Assembly: GCA_025060475.1 (NCBI GenBank)
Contig: JANXBZ010000013.1
Span: forward strand, 1 to 51,790
Direction of reading: 5' to 3'
Source: Dictyoglomus sp.
GTDB lineage: Bacteria > Dictyoglomota > Dictyoglomia > Dictyoglomales > Dictyoglomaceae
DNA length: 51,790 bases
The notes beneath the pieces were generated by a model. That model was not told the DNA's origin, searched no databases, and was given only the letters and a program-made list of their open reading frames with translations. Both the position numbers and the translations under genes were made by a program. Below are positions 26,389-36,821 of the stretch, one piece after another (within the stretch, counting starts at the first letter, position 1; every line of letters starts with the position of its first letter).

Positions 26389-26446
26389 AATTTTAAGCTC
26401 CTCATGAAGCTATTTTATCATATATTTTTTAATCTTAAAAATTGAT

Positions 26447-26463
26447 TATAATAAAAATGACTT
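26447..26463 (+). promoter_or_regulatory. -10 box abutting the regulator start
   Basis: TATAAT (26447-26452) ends 11 bases before the ATG at 26464. No ribosome site is present, so the mRNA leader would be at most a few bases. A clear -35 was not found. Confidence 0.55.
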
Positions 26464-27102
26464 ATGAAAATAAAAGTTTTGATTGCAGACGACCATACTT
26501 TGGTAAGAGAGGGGATAAAAGCTCTTCTTAGAGAGATTCCTGATGTGCTTGTTGTTGGGGAAGTGGGAGATGGTAAGGAACTAATAGATAAATTAAAGAC
26601 TCTTGACCCTGATATTGTTCTATTGGATATTTCCATGCCCAATGTGAATAATTTAAGCTTTTGTGAAAGAATAAAAGAGATTTCTGAAAATACAAAAGTC
26701 ATTATTCTATCCATGCATTATTCCGAGGAGTATGTTAGATCCGCATTAAAATATGGAGTAAAGGGATATATATTAAAAGATTCTTCTCTTTCGGAATTAG
26801 AGTTTGCAATTAGATCAGTATTCAAGGGGGAAATATATTTAAGTCCTAAAATTTCTAATATATTAGTAAAGGATTATTTAGAAAAGGTTAAAGATCCCTT
26901 AGATGTACTAACAGAGAGACAAAAGGAAATATTGAAGCTTTTGGCGGAAGGATATTCTGCAAAGGAAATATCCCATAAGCTTGGTATAAGTATAAAAACT
27001 GTGGAAACCCACAAATCTCAAATTATGGAGAAATTAAACATTTATGATTTAGCAGGTCTTGTAAAATTTGCAATAAAATATGGATTAATTAAGCTAGAAT
27101 AA
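26464..27102 (+). CDS. NarL/LuxR-family response regulator
   Basis: This 212-residue regulator has a receiver domain (ADDHTLVREG, Asp55 in VLLDISMPN, Lys105 in GYILKDSSL) and a LuxR-type HTH (LTERQKEILKLLAEGYSAKE, KTVETHKSQIMEKL). It is phosphorylated by a HisKA_3 kinase, very likely the soluble kinase at 23360, and binds DNA as a dimer. It precedes the chemosensory genes on the same strand with a 91-base gap and may control them. Confidence 0.94.
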   Translation: MKIKVLIADDHTLVREGIKALLREIPDVLVVGEVGDGKELIDKLKTLDPDIVLLDISMPNVNNLSFCERIKEISENTKVIILSMHYSEEYVRSALKYGVKGYILKDSSLSELEFAIRSVFKGEIYLSPKISNILVKDYLEKVKDPLDVLTERQKEILKLLAEGYSAKEISHKLGISIKTVETHKSQIMEKLNIYDLAGLVKFAIKYGLIKLE

Positions 27103-27193
27103 AATCCTACTTTTTCCTATCCTCTTCTCAGAAATTTTCCTATGGAAAATTTTTTTCCTCTTTTTTATTTTCTTTAATTAGGAGATAAAAAAC

Positions 27194-27949
27194 ATGGTGA
27201 AGGTATTTTTAATTGATGATAGTGAGGATTTTATAAATTCTGCAATTAAATTATTGGAGGAGGAGGGGATTGAAGTTATTGGTTTTGCCCTTTCAGGGAA
27301 AGAGGGAATTGAAAAAATTAAGAATTTAAAGCCTGATTTAGTTTTTGTTGACATTATAATGCCTGAGATGGATGGATTTTCAACAATAAAGGAAATAAAA
27401 AAAATAAACAATCATGTAAAAACTGTAATTCTTACCTTATATGATAATGAAGAGTATAAAAAAGCAGGTTATGAAATAGGAGCTAATGGTTTTATCTCCA
27501 AATCAGAGTTTTTCTCAGGAGTAAAAGATATTATCAATAAAATCTTAGGGGAGAAAACTATGAAAACTATTTTAATTGTAGATGATTCTAAAACTATTAG
27601 AAAGATGGTGATTACGATTCTTTCGAAAATTCCTAATTTAATCTTTGAAGAGGCGGAGAGTGGTCTTTTTGCTTTAGAAAAACTTGCTCTTAAAAATATT
27701 GATCTTATGATTCTTGATCTTAACATGCCCGATATGCATGGTTTGGAAGTGCTGAAATTCTTAAGAAGTCATGATAATTATAAGGATTTGCCTGTGATTA
27801 TTCTCACCACTCGGGGAGATGAGGAGATGAGGGAAACCGCATTAAAAGAAGGAGCAAATTATTATATAACAAAGCCCTTTGATCCTGAGGTATTGATTTC
27901 TAAAGTGAAAGAATTTTTAAACTTAGGAGCTTATCATGGGGGAGGATAA
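27194..27949 (+). CDS. Tandem receiver-domain (REC-REC) protein
   Basis: This 251-residue protein has two complete receiver domains. The first has LIDDS, Asp53 (FVDIIMPEMDG) and Lys103 (ISKSEF). The second starts at residue 123 (MKTILIVDDSKTIRK) with Asp175 (LILDLNMPDMHG-like) and Lys227 (ITKPFD). No output domain is present. An internal ATG at 27560 could give the second domain alone, but its upstream GGGGAGA is in frame and the first domain has no stop. The end overlaps cheA by 14 bases, so the protein probably takes phosphate from CheA, as a sink or connector. Confidence 0.85.
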   Translation: MVKVFLIDDSEDFINSAIKLLEEEGIEVIGFALSGKEGIEKIKNLKPDLVFVDIIMPEMDGFSTIKEIKKINNHVKTVILTLYDNEEYKKAGYEIGANGFISKSEFFSGVKDIINKILGEKTMKTILIVDDSKTIRKMVITILSKIPNLIFEEAESGLFALEKLALKNIDLMILDLNMPDMHGLEVLKFLRSHDNYKDLPVIILTTRGDEEMRETALKEGANYYITKPFDPEVLISKVKEFLNLGAYHGGG

Positions 27950-29876
27950 AGAATTTTTAGAATCCATATTAAAGGATTACTTTGCTGAGTGTGAAGAGCA
28001 TCTTCTATCCATAAAGAAGAATATTTTAATTTTAGAAGATTTTCTTGGAAAGGAAAGGATAGATGAAAGTATAGTAAATGAGCTTTTTAGAAGTTTTCAT
28101 ACAATAAAGGGACTTTCCGCGATGGTAGGAATATCTTCTGCAGAAAATCTTTCCCACGATTTAGAAAGTTATTTAAAGCTCCTAAAATCTGGAAAAAAGA
28201 TTTTAAAGGATGAGGATTTAGCAATATTAAGAGAGGGAGTTAAATATTTGGAGGAAGTTATTTTGTGTGAAAAAGAGAAGAAAGAAATTCCTGATCTAAC
28301 CTCTATCCTTGATAAGTTAAAATTACTTCTTTCAGAAAATTCTCCTAAAGAAGAAAAGAATATAAAGATGGAAAGGGAATTAGAGGATCTCTTTGATAAA
28401 AAAACTAAAGAAGGTAAAAGCATATTTCAAGTAATATTCTATCCTTCTCAAGAGCTTTCAGAAAAAGGTATTAATGTAGATTTTATAAGGGAAAAGCTTT
28501 CAGAAGTTTCAGAGATTATTAAAGTGTCCCCTAAGATTGATGAGAATAAAAGAATGTATTTTGAATTCATTGTTGCCTGTGATAAAGAAGAAAAACTTAA
28601 ATTTTTACAGGAACTTGAGGTTGATTTCTATCTTTTGAGAGAAAAGATTGTTTCCAAGGAGGAAAAAAAGGAAAAACCATCTATAACATCTCAGGCTACA
28701 TCCTATATTAGAGTAGATCTTTCTAAGCTTGATGAACTCATGAGAATATTGGGAGAGCTTGTAATTGCTCGATCAAGGCTTCATGAGAATTTAAGGGAAA
28801 TAGAAAAATATCTCCCTCTCCATATATATAGAAATCTTTTGGAGACCAATAGATCCTTGGAAAGACATTTAAGGGAATTAAGGGAAAGTCTTATGAGAGT
28901 AAGACTTATCCCCATAGGAGAAGCCTTTGAAAGGATGCAATTTGTAATAAGGGATTTGATTAGAGAGAGTAACAAAAAGATAAATTTGCATATATCGGGA
29001 AAGGAAACAGAAATTGATAAATATATTGTGGAAAGAATTGTGGAGCCTCTTCTTCACTTGGTAAGAAATGCCATAAGTCATGGAATTGAAGGAGAAGAAG
29101 AAAGAATAAAAAAGGGAAAGGATCCTACTGGAAATATATACCTCCGAGCCTATACATCAGGAGAAGAAGTGGTAATAGAAGTGGAAAATGATGGAAGACC
29201 CATTGATACCGAAAAAGTTGCTGAAAAAGCTTTAAAGCTTGGACTTATAAGGGACAAATCAGAAGTAAGTTCCGAGGAGAAAATATTAGATATCATATGT
29301 TCTCCTGATTTTTCTACAAAGGATGAAGCGGATAGAGCCAGTGGAAGGGGAGTAGGAATGGCTGTAGTTAGAAATACTGTAAAGGAGCTTGGAGGAAAAC
29401 TTTCTTTAAGAAGTAATGAGAAAAGCACTTGCTTTACTCTAAGACTTCCCCTTACCCTTGCCATTTTGGACACGATAATTGTAGAGGTTTCTTCAGAAAG
29501 ATATGCCATTCCTCAATCTTCCATAAGAGAGATTATAGAGATAAGAAAGGAAGATATTGTTGAATTTCGAGGCATGAAAATTATTTCCCATAGAGATAAA
29601 AGTATACCTTTGGTGTTTCTCTCCGATGTTTTTAAATTATCAAAAAATAATAAAAATAAATATTATGTGCTTTTAGTTATTAAGGAAAACAAAGAATGGG
29701 GAATTATAGTAGATAAGGTGATAAATATAAGAGAGGCAGTAATAAGACCTATTAATGATCCTATCATTTTGGAAAATCCTGCTATCTCAGGAGCAACAGA
29801 TTTTGGAGATGGAAAGGTGGTACTAATTTTAAATGTGGAGGGACTTTTAAGAAGAGAGGTGAGAGAAGGTGTTTAA
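27936..29876 (+). CDS. cheA: CheA chemosensory histidine kinase
   Basis: This 646-residue CheA has all five domains. P1 carries the phosphorylated His55 in FHTIKGLSAMVG. A P2-like ferredoxin fold (about 145-230) may dock CheY/CheB. P3 is the dimerisation helix pair (ELMRILGELVIARSRLHENL). P4 is the ATP domain (HLVRNAISHGIEG, ASGRGVGMAVVRNTVKELGG). P5 is a CheW-like domain (IIVEVSSERYAIPQSSI). It overlaps the REC-REC gene by 14 bases and cheW by 8, so the operon is tightly coupled. The full P1-P5 set means it can drive CheY, CheB and the REC-REC protein. Confidence 0.96.
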   Translation: MGEDKEFLESILKDYFAECEEHLLSIKKNILILEDFLGKERIDESIVNELFRSFHTIKGLSAMVGISSAENLSHDLESYLKLLKSGKKILKDEDLAILREGVKYLEEVILCEKEKKEIPDLTSILDKLKLLLSENSPKEEKNIKMERELEDLFDKKTKEGKSIFQVIFYPSQELSEKGINVDFIREKLSEVSEIIKVSPKIDENKRMYFEFIVACDKEEKLKFLQELEVDFYLLREKIVSKEEKKEKPSITSQATSYIRVDLSKLDELMRILGELVIARSRLHENLREIEKYLPLHIYRNLLETNRSLERHLRELRESLMRVRLIPIGEAFERMQFVIRDLIRESNKKINLHISGKETEIDKYIVERIVEPLLHLVRNAISHGIEGEEERIKKGKDPTGNIYLRAYTSGEEVVIEVENDGRPIDTEKVAEKALKLGLIRDKSEVSSEEKILDIICSPDFSTKDEADRASGRGVGMAVVRNTVKELGGKLSLRSNEKSTCFTLRLPLTLAILDTIIVEVSSERYAIPQSSIREIIEIRKEDIVEFRGMKIISHRDKSIPLVFLSDVFKLSKNNKNKYYVLLVIKENKEWGIIVDKVINIREAVIRPINDPIILENPAISGATDFGDGKVVLILNVEGLLRREVREGV

Positions 29877-30336
29877 TAAGCTTGATGAGGATAATTCCTA
29901 TGTAATATTTCAATTGGGAAATACTTATTATGGGATAAGAAGTAAATATATTCAGCAGATTGAGATGATAGAAAATATTACCCATGTTCCTAATGTTCCC
30001 AATTATATAGAAGGAGTGGTTTTTTCCCGAGGAAAGGTTATTCCTGCTATAAATCTGAGAGTAAGATTGGGAATGGAGAAAATTCATTTCAATATTAAGA
30101 CAAGAATGATAGTAGTAAAAGTTAAGAATAGAGAAGTAGGGCTTATTGTGGATTCTGCAAGGGAATACACTACAATTTCTAAGGATAAGATTCAGGAATC
30201 CTTTGAAGATATATTTGAAGTTTCAGAAAGATTTTTAGAAGGAGTTGCTAACTTAGGAGATAGATTAATCTTAATTTTAAATTTAGAGGAGATTTTAAAA
30301 GAGGGAGGGAAAGAAAGTGAAGAAGAAAAAAAGTGA
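29869..30336 (+). CDS. cheW: CheW adaptor
   Basis: This 155-residue CheW domain couples the receptor to CheA. The pattern includes [40 protein letters not shown]-like segments and [19 protein letters not shown]. The start is a GTG overlapping the cheA end. It also overlaps the receptor gene by 20 bases. Confidence 0.95.
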   Translation: MFNKLDEDNSYVIFQLGNTYYGIRSKYIQQIEMIENITHVPNVPNYIEGVVFSRGKVIPAINLRVRLGMEKIHFNIKTRMIVVKVKNREVGLIVDSAREYTTISKDKIQESFEDIFEVSERFLEGVANLGDRLILILNLEEILKEGGKESEEEKK

Positions 30337-32203
30337 TGAGATAAATCTTGAAAACCTTACGGGGATAGAAATAACTGAGGATTTAGATGAGAGATTAAGA
30401 GGTTTTACCGAGGAGTTTAGAAATACCACTGAACAGGCGGAAAGTATAAGCAGATCTACAGAAGAATTGGTATCTTCCGCTAATGAGATGACCGCATCCA
30501 TAGAAGAAATGAAAGAAAATCTTGATAGTCTCTCTACTTCTGTTGAAGAAATTTCTTCAAGTATTGAGGAGCTTTCCCAATCTATTCAAAGTGTTAGCCA
30601 GATGGCTCAGGAAATAGCATCATCCTCTACAGAATTATCCGCAAGTATGGTAGAGATGGTAAACTCTATAAAAACAGTAAGTTCCGATGTAGAATCCTTA
30701 GCTACTGCCGTAAGTGAGACTGCATCTTCTATAGAACAGATTTCCAGATCAATCCAGGGTGTGGCGGAAAATGCAAAAGAATTATCAAACTCCGCTGATA
30801 TAACCACATCCTCTATTAATGAAATGGCATCCTCCATAGAAGAAGTAACTGCATCCATTGAAAATCTTTCAGCTTCAGTGGAGGAAATTGCAACATCCAT
30901 AGAAGAGATGGCAAGATCTATTGATAGTGTAGCAAAGAGTACAAAGGATATAAGTGAGGCAGTATCCAATAGTGCTACTAGTGCCCTTCAGTTGGAAAAG
31001 TCTATAAAATCTGTTGTGGATATAACAAAAAGGGCAGATGAAATATCAAAGACTCTTGAGAAAGAGGCAAAGGAAGGAGGAGCTACTGTTGAAAAAGCTA
31101 TTCAAGGTATAAATAGGATAAAGCAGGTAATGGATCAGATATCTTCCGTTATAAAGGAGATGGGAAAGAGAGCAGGCGAAATTACAGAGATTGTAGATAC
31201 CATAGATTTGATTGCAGAAAGGACAAACCTCCTTTCCCTTAATGCATCCATAGAAGCTGCAAGGGCAGGAGAGGCAGGAAGAGGTTTTGCTGTTGTTGCG
31301 GAAGAGATTAGAAATCTTGCGGATAGATCCACAAAGGCAACTTCTGATATAGCTAAAATTATAAAAAACTTGCAGGCTGTAGCGGAAGAGGCTGTAGATG
31401 CATCAAAGGAAGGCTTAAAAGTTGTGGAAGAGAGTACCTATCTTTCTGAGGAAGGGGCAAATGCTCTAAAAAGAATTCTCTTAGGTGTGGAAGAAACCAC
31501 AAAGATGATCTCTCAAATAGCAAGAGCCAGTGAAGAACAACTTATTGCGGGACAGAATGTGGTAAATAGTGTGAACATTACCTCTAAACAGGCGGAAGAA
31601 ATTGCAAGATCTACCTCGGAACAAACAAAAACAGCTCACAATATTGTACAAAATATAAATAATATAAGAAGAATATCAAAGGAAATGGTAAATGCCATGC
31701 AAGAACAATCAAAGACTGCTAGGGAGATATTAAGATCAGGGCAGACTACTGCTCGTCTTGCAAGTCAAGTAGAAAAAGCTACAGCGGAACAATCTCAGGG
31801 AGTTTCTCAGATTGTTCAGGCAGTAGATTCCATGAGAAAAATATCCCTTTCCACTGCAAAAGCTATGCAGGAGCAAAGTATAGCCAGCGATCAAATTTCA
31901 AGAGAAACAGATAGGCTTTCTAAGATAATTAATAACGTGAGTAAAGCCTTATCGGAACAAGCTATGGCATCCTCTCAAATTTCTATTGCAGTGGAAGATA
32001 TTAGGAAACAACTTGAAGGTATCAGAAAGGGAATTTCAGAGCAAGTTTTATCTAATAAAAATACCTTATCCGCTATAAGCAATATCTCAAAACAGATAAA
32101 ACTTATTGCAGATTCCAATAAAAGAAATATGGAAAACTTAAACTTAATTTTCAGAAGTATTTCTGGTATAAAAAAATTAGTAGGAGAATTGGGTAAAGAA
32201 TAA
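30317..32203 (+). CDS. Soluble chemoreceptor with exceptionally long symmetric coiled-coil arms
   Basis: This 628-residue methyl-accepting protein has no membrane segment and no recognisable ligand domain. The conserved hairpin tip [20 protein letters not shown] begins at residue 301, in the middle of the protein: about 300 residues precede it and about 300 follow. Both flanks are Ser/Thr/Glu-rich heptad sequence ([19 protein letters not shown] and many similar units), with QEQS/SEQ motifs in the C arm that could be methylation sites. Common receptors have about 18-22 heptads per arm; here around 40 fit. The start is GTG 30317 behind GGAGGG. Signal input must come from partner proteins, for example the PAS-HEAT protein next door. 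Confidence 0.9.
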   Translation: MKKKKSDEINLENLTGIEITEDLDERLRGFTEEFRNTTEQAESISRSTEELVSSANEMTASIEEMKENLDSLSTSVEEISSSIEELSQSIQSVSQMAQEIASSSTELSASMVEMVNSIKTVSSDVESLATAVSETASSIEQISRSIQGVAENAKELSNSADITTSSINEMASSIEEVTASIENLSASVEEIATSIEEMARSIDSVAKSTKDISEAVSNSATSALQLEKSIKSVVDITKRADEISKTLEKEAKEGGATVEKAIQGINRIKQVMDQISSVIKEMGKRAGEITEIVDTIDLIAERTNLLSLNASIEAARAGEAGRGFAVVAEEIRNLADRSTKATSDIAKIIKNLQAVAEEAVDASKEGLKVVEESTYLSEEGANALKRILLGVEETTKMISQIARASEEQLIAGQNVVNSVNITSKQAEEIARSTSEQTKTAHNIVQNINNIRRISKEMVNAMQEQSKTAREILRSGQTTARLASQVEKATAEQSQGVSQIVQAVDSMRKISLSTAKAMQEQSIASDQISRETDRLSKIINNVSKALSEQAMASSQISIAVEDIRKQLEGIRKGISEQVLSNKNTLSAISNISKQIKLIADSNKRNMENLNLIFRSISGIKKLVGELGKE

Positions 32204-32219
32204 AATCCTTGGAGGAAAA

Positions 32220-34919
32220 ATGAAAGATAATCTTGAAATAGGTATTATCACTACCGATAGAAATCTTGTTATTACCTACTGGAGTCCTTGGATTGAAAAA
32301 ATCACAGGGATATCTCAGGAAAATGCTTTGGGAAAAGTTCTTACAGAAATTTTTCCAGAGATTAAAGAAAGAAAACTTACCATATTTTTAGAAGAAGTCT
32401 TAAATTCTGGAATGATAAGAGTCCTTTCCACGAGGATTCATCACTACTTTTTCTCTGTTAAGCCTCAATTCCCTTCAAAATATTTCCATAGAATGCAACA
32501 GCTAGTAACCATATCACCTATAAAGGAGGAGAATGAAATATTGGGACTTGTAATAACCATTAAAGACGTTACTCCAATTTTGGAAGAGGAACTTAAGTTA
32601 AAAGAAGACTTAAAAAATCCCGATGATAAGATAAGGCTTGAAGCAGTAAAAAGATTATCTCATAAAGAAGATTTGATAGAAGTAATCTCAGATGAAAACT
32701 GGAGAGTAAGAAAATTGGCAGTAGAAGAATTAAAAAAATCATCAAAGGAAATGGTAGAGGAATTATTAATAAAAATGAAAGAGAAATATCAAAACTTAAG
32801 TGTATTAAACAGCATTATCCAGATTTTATCCTCTGTTGACTTAGATATTATAGATGCCCTTTCCCATATGCTTTCTCATCCTGACCCTGATTTAAGGTTA
32901 TATACGGTACAGATTCTTCAAAATCAAAAAGATAAAAGAGCAGAAGATCTACTGATAAAGGCTCTTGATGATAAAAATCCCAATGTAGTTTTCTCTGCCA
33001 TAGAGGGATTGGGAAAGAGGAAATCTCAAAAAGCAATCCCATATCTTTTAGATATTGTTGAGAAGAAAGATTTTTATCTTTGTATTCCTGCTTTAGAAGC
33101 TTTAAAAGAGATAAAGGATCCTGTAATTCTTCCTAAAATTTATCCCCTTCTTTATGAAGATTTGTTTTCCATTTATGCAATAGAACTTTTAGGGGAGATA
33201 GGAGACGAAGATTCCTTTGAGATTTTAGTGGATTATCTTAATAAAAATACTGAGAATATAGAGTCCATCTTAGTAGCTTTAGGCAAAATATATAGAAGAT
33301 ATGAAGAAATATCTGAAGGAGAATATATTGGAAAATTATTTAGAGATAAAATCACTCCCTTTGGATTAAGAAATATAATTGACCATTTATACAATTTAAA
33401 AGAGGAAGATTTAAAGAATTTAATTCTGTTATTGGGATATATCAAGGATCCAGTCTTGGAGAAAACTATTGTTAAGTTTATTGGAAATCCAAATATAAGG
33501 AGTGAAGTCATAAATGTATTGGTAAAATATGGAAAGGATATAATTCCCTTACTTATAGAAAAATTAAGGGATGAAGATATAGAGATAAGGCTTTCTGCTG
33601 TAATTGCTTTAGGAAGAATAGGAGATAGTTCTGCTGTCCCCTATCTTATTGAGACCTTAGAGGATGAAGATTTAGCTGTGGTAAGTGCTGGAGCTTTAGC
33701 AAAAATTGGAGATAGGAGAGCCTTTGAACCCCTAATTAATATGCTTAAAAATCCCAATCCCTATATAAGACAGGCAGTAATTTCAGCATTAAACTCTTTA
33801 GGACATCCAGAAATGCTAAGGAAAATTAAGGAGCTTTTGAGAAGTGAAAATCCATGGGAGAAAGAGTCCGCAATTAAAATAGCAGGATATTTTGGCTATG
33901 AGGAATGTAAAGAAGAGATATTTAATTTAATAGAAGAGGAGAATGAGGAAATAAGAAAGGCAATATATGAGAATATAGTGTTTTTTGAAGATGAAAGAAT
34001 TCCAGAGATTCTTAATAGGGGATTAGATATAGAGAAAAGAAAGGTAAGGGAAGTTATTGCTAAATCCTTAATATTTTTAGAGCAAGAAAAAGCAATACCT
34101 CTAATAGAGAAAGCCTTGAAAGATTCTTCGCCCTGGGTAAGATATTATGGGGTAAAATCCCTTGTTTTCCACAATCCTCCTAATCTTTTTGAGATCCTTT
34201 CTTCCCTTATTGAGAAAGAAGAAACTAATTTAGTAAAGGCTGTAGTTATAGAATCTTTAGGAAAGCTGAGAAAGAAAGAATCTATTCCTCTATTAAAATC
34301 CTTTTTAAGTTCTGAAGATAAGGATTTAGTTATAAATGCCATTAAAGCTTTGGGGAATATAGATCATCCTGAAACTATTTCCCTTCTTCTTCCCTTTCTT
34401 TCCCAAGAAGGAGAGATTAAGAGGGAAGCTTTGAGGGCTTTGGGGAATAAAAAAGATAGCTCTATAGTAGGAAACATTTTATGGGCTATAGCGACAGAAG
34501 AAAAGGAAGAGATAATAAAAGAAGGTTTATTAGCTCTTATTAATATTGGTACAAAAGAAAGCCTTAAAGGAATTCTTTCCTTAGCTATGGATTCTTCTAA
34601 AAGAGAATTTTGTGTAGAAGCTCTAACCCAGGTTCCTTTGGAGAAGATTTCTATTCTTTTGGAAGATGTATCCCAAATGCATAAATCAGTAAAAAAATCT
34701 TTAATTTTAGCCTTGGAGAGGAAAAAATTAGGAGTTTATCCCCTTCTTGAAAAATTTTTAAAAGATGAAGATAAGGAGATAAGAATACAAGCAATACTAT
34801 CCCTTAAGAATCTTGGATCCTATGAAGGAGAAAATCTACTTAGAGAACATCTTAAAATAGAAAAGGATCCTGAGATTATAGAAATTATAAAAACCAATCT
34901 TGAGAGGAAAAAGGCATGA
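32220..34919 (+). CDS. PAS domain fused to a long HEAT-repeat array
   Basis: This 899-residue protein starts with a PAS domain (about 1-125; TYWSPWIEKITGISQENALG, then TRIHHYFF and MQQLVTISPI). About 750 residues of HEAT/PBS-lyase-type helix pairs follow (DEDIEIRLSAVIALGRIGD, VPYLIETLEDEDLAVVSAGA and so on). HEAT arrays are scaffolds that bind partners. The PAS is of the same distinctive type as the first PAS of the cyclase at 37770. It lies between the receptor and cheR, overlapping cheR by 4 bases, so it is part of the pathway, perhaps the sensory or docking component for the soluble receptor. No enzymatic lyase activity is implied. Confidence 0.87.
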   Translation: MKDNLEIGIITTDRNLVITYWSPWIEKITGISQENALGKVLTEIFPEIKERKLTIFLEEVLNSGMIRVLSTRIHHYFFSVKPQFPSKYFHRMQQLVTISPIKEENEILGLVITIKDVTPILEEELKLKEDLKNPDDKIRLEAVKRLSHKEDLIEVISDENWRVRKLAVEELKKSSKEMVEELLIKMKEKYQNLSVLNSIIQILSSVDLDIIDALSHMLSHPDPDLRLYTVQILQNQKDKRAEDLLIKALDDKNPNVVFSAIEGLGKRKSQKAIPYLLDIVEKKDFYLCIPALEALKEIKDPVILPKIYPLLYEDLFSIYAIELLGEIGDEDSFEILVDYLNKNTENIESILVALGKIYRRYEEISEGEYIGKLFRDKITPFGLRNIIDHLYNLKEEDLKNLILLLGYIKDPVLEKTIVKFIGNPNIRSEVINVLVKYGKDIIPLLIEKLRDEDIEIRLSAVIALGRIGDSSAVPYLIETLEDEDLAVVSAGALAKIGDRRAFEPLINMLKNPNPYIRQAVISALNSLGHPEMLRKIKELLRSENPWEKESAIKIAGYFGYEECKEEIFNLIEEENEEIRKAIYENIVFFEDERIPEILNRGLDIEKRKVREVIAKSLIFLEQEKAIPLIEKALKDSSPWVRYYGVKSLVFHNPPNLFEILSSLIEKEETNLVKAVVIESLGKLRKKESIPLLKSFLSSEDKDLVINAIKALGNIDHPETISLLLPFLSQEGEIKREALRALGNKKDSSIVGNILWAIATEEKEEIIKEGLLALINIGTKESLKGILSLAMDSSKREFCVEALTQVPLEKISILLEDVSQMHKSVKKSLILALERKKLGVYPLLEKFLKDEDKEIRIQAILSLKNLGSYEGENLLREHLKIEKDPEIIEIIKTNLERKKA

Positions 34920-35752
34920 GATTTTTTCAGGAAGCCTTAGATTTTCCTGGCAATTCCTTCTATCTCCTAAGGGATCTTATAAAGGAAAATATAGGTATTT
35001 TTTATGATGATTCTAAGAAGGATATCTTGGCGGATAAACTTTCTCCTCTTGCTCTGGAAAGAAATTTCTCCAATTTTTTAGATTATTATTACTATTTGAA
35101 ATATGATCCCGAAGGAAAAGAAGAATGGGACAAAATTGCAGATGCCCTTTCGGTACAAGAGACTTACTTTTTTAGAGAGATAGATCAGATCAAAGCTCTT
35201 GTAGATATTATAATTCCTAAAATTTCTCAGGAAGGGATAAAACACATAAAAATTTGGAGTTCTGCATGTGCCACAGGAGAAGAACCTCTCTCTATTGCTA
35301 TAATGCTAAAGGAAAAGGATTGGTTTGAGAAAATGTATATTGAGATATATGGGACTGATATAAGTAATTCCGCTATTGAAAAAGCTAAAATAGGAATTTA
35401 TAAGGAAAGATCCTTTAGAAATTTCCCCAAAGAATTAATTAATAAATATTTTACAAAAGAAGAAAATGGATTTAGAATAATTCCAGAAATTCATAAAAGG
35501 GTAATTTTTAGAAGGGCAAATTTAGTTAAAGAAGAGGAAATTAAAGATTTAGCTAAATCGAAGATAATATTTTGTAGGAATGTGTTTATATATTTTTCTG
35601 ATGATATTATACAAAAAATCTTGAGGGTTTTTGAGGAAAATATGGAAAATCCTGGATATTTGTTTGTTGGTTCTGCAGAATCTCTCTTGAGATTTTCTCA
35701 TTCCTTTGATCTTCAGATAATTGGAGGAGCTTTTGTATATGTCAAAAGATAA
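34916..35752 (+). CDS. cheR: CheR receptor glutamate methyltransferase
   Basis: This 278-residue CheR methylates glutamates on the chemoreceptor using S-adenosylmethionine. Marks are the N-terminal helical domain, VQETYFFREIDQ, the SAM site IWSSACATGEEPLSIAIML, EIYGTDISNSAIEKAK and the FCRNVFIYF motif. No TPR or pentapeptide-tethering domain is fused. It overlaps the PAS-HEAT gene by 4 bases and cheB by 14. Confidence 0.95.
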   Translation: MRFFQEALDFPGNSFYLLRDLIKENIGIFYDDSKKDILADKLSPLALERNFSNFLDYYYYLKYDPEGKEEWDKIADALSVQETYFFREIDQIKALVDIIIPKISQEGIKHIKIWSSACATGEEPLSIAIMLKEKDWFEKMYIEIYGTDISNSAIEKAKIGIYKERSFRNFPKELINKYFTKEENGFRIIPEIHKRVIFRRANLVKEEEIKDLAKSKIIFCRNVFIYFSDDIIQKILRVFEENMENPGYLFVGSAESLLRFSHSFDLQIIGGAFVYVKR

Positions 35753-36821
35753 TTTAAATAAAATTATAAAAGTTCTCATAGTGGATGATTCTGCTTTTGT
35801 AAGAAAAACTCTAACTCATATTTTATCTAAGAGTCCCTTTATTGAAGTGGTTGGAACTGCGAGGGATGGAGAGGAAGCCTTAGAGCTTGCAGAAAAGCTA
35901 AATCCCGATGTAATAACCTTAGATTTAATCATGCCCAATATGGATGGAATTTCCTTTTTAAGGGAACAGATGAAAAGAAAGCCTATTCCAGTGGTAATAG
36001 TAAGTATTGCCAGTGAGTCTGGAGAACTTGCTATAGAGGCTTTAAATTTAGGTGCTGTAGATATTGTTCAAAAGCCTACTGCTCTTGCAACGGAAAAAAT
36101 CTATGAAATATCTGAAGATTTGATAGGGAAGGTAAAGAATGCAAGTAAAATTTCTCTAACTAAGGTTGAAAAATTAATAGAGAAGCCACCTGAAAAGTTA
36201 GAAGTAAAGAAAGAATTAATAAAAACAAAAGTAGATATAATAGTGATAGGGGTATCTACGGGAGGACCTCAAGCATTAAGATATTTAATTCCTAAATTTC
36301 CTAAAGAGTTTCCAGTGCCCATTGCAGTGGTTATACATATGCCAGTAGGATATACCGAGCTTTTTGCCCAAAAACTTAATGAAATAGCGGAACTTGAGGT
36401 AGTAGAAGCAAAAGATGGAGAGCTGTTGGAAAGGGGCAAAGTTTATATTGCTCCTGCAGGAAAACATATGCTTTTTGTAAGAAAAGAAAAGGTATATATA
36501 AAGCTTGATCTTAAGCCCTTTGATACCTTACACAAGCCGTCTATAGATATTACTTTTAGATCCGCAGGAGAAGTTTTTGGGGAAAGGGTTTTGGGAGTGA
36601 TAATGACTGGAATGGGAAATGATGGAACCTTAGGTGCAGAATTTATAAAATCAAAGGGAGGAAAAATTTTTACAGAAGCTGAAGAAACGTGTATTATATA
36701 TGGGATGCCTAGATCTGTAGAGGAAAAGGGACTTTCCGATAAGGTTGTTCCTCTATATAAAATGGCAGAGGAAATTATTAATTTTGTGACGGGGGGATAT
36801 GATGAAAATTCTTTTAATTGA
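35739..36821 (+). CDS. cheB: CheB receptor methylesterase
   Basis: This 360-residue CheB has a receiver domain (LIVDDSAFVRKTL, Asp62 in ITLDLIMPNMDG) and a methylesterase/deamidase domain. The catalytic residues are the Ser in GVSTGGPQAL, the His in VVIHMPVGYTE and the Asp in TGMGNDGTLGA. The start is ATG 35739, 9 bases after GGAGGAG; an in-frame TTG 18 bases upstream would bury that site. It overlaps cheY by 23 bases. Confidence 0.95.
   Translation: MSKDNLNKIIKVLIVDDSAFVRKTLTHILSKSPFIEVVGTARDGEEALELAEKLNPDVITLDLIMPNMDGISFLREQMKRKPIPVVIVSIASESGELAIEALNLGAVDIVQKPTALATEKIYEISEDLIGKVKNASKISLTKVEKLIEKPPEKLEVKKELIKTKVDIIVIGVSTGGPQALRYLIPKFPKEFPVPIAVVIHMPVGYTELFAQKLNEIAELEVVEAKDGELLERGKVYIAPAGKHMLFVRKEKVYIKLDLKPFDTLHKPSIDITFRSAGEVFGERVLGVIMTGMGNDGTLGAEFIKSKGGKIFTEAEETCIIYGMPRSVEEKGLSDKVVPLYKMAEEIINFVTGGYDENSFN

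Noticed and set aside
27554-27949. Separate CheY gene inside the REC-REC frame
   Set aside because: An internal ATG with GGGGAGA exists, but the frame is uninterrupted and both domains are complete, so a fusion is simpler. Dual translation remains possible.
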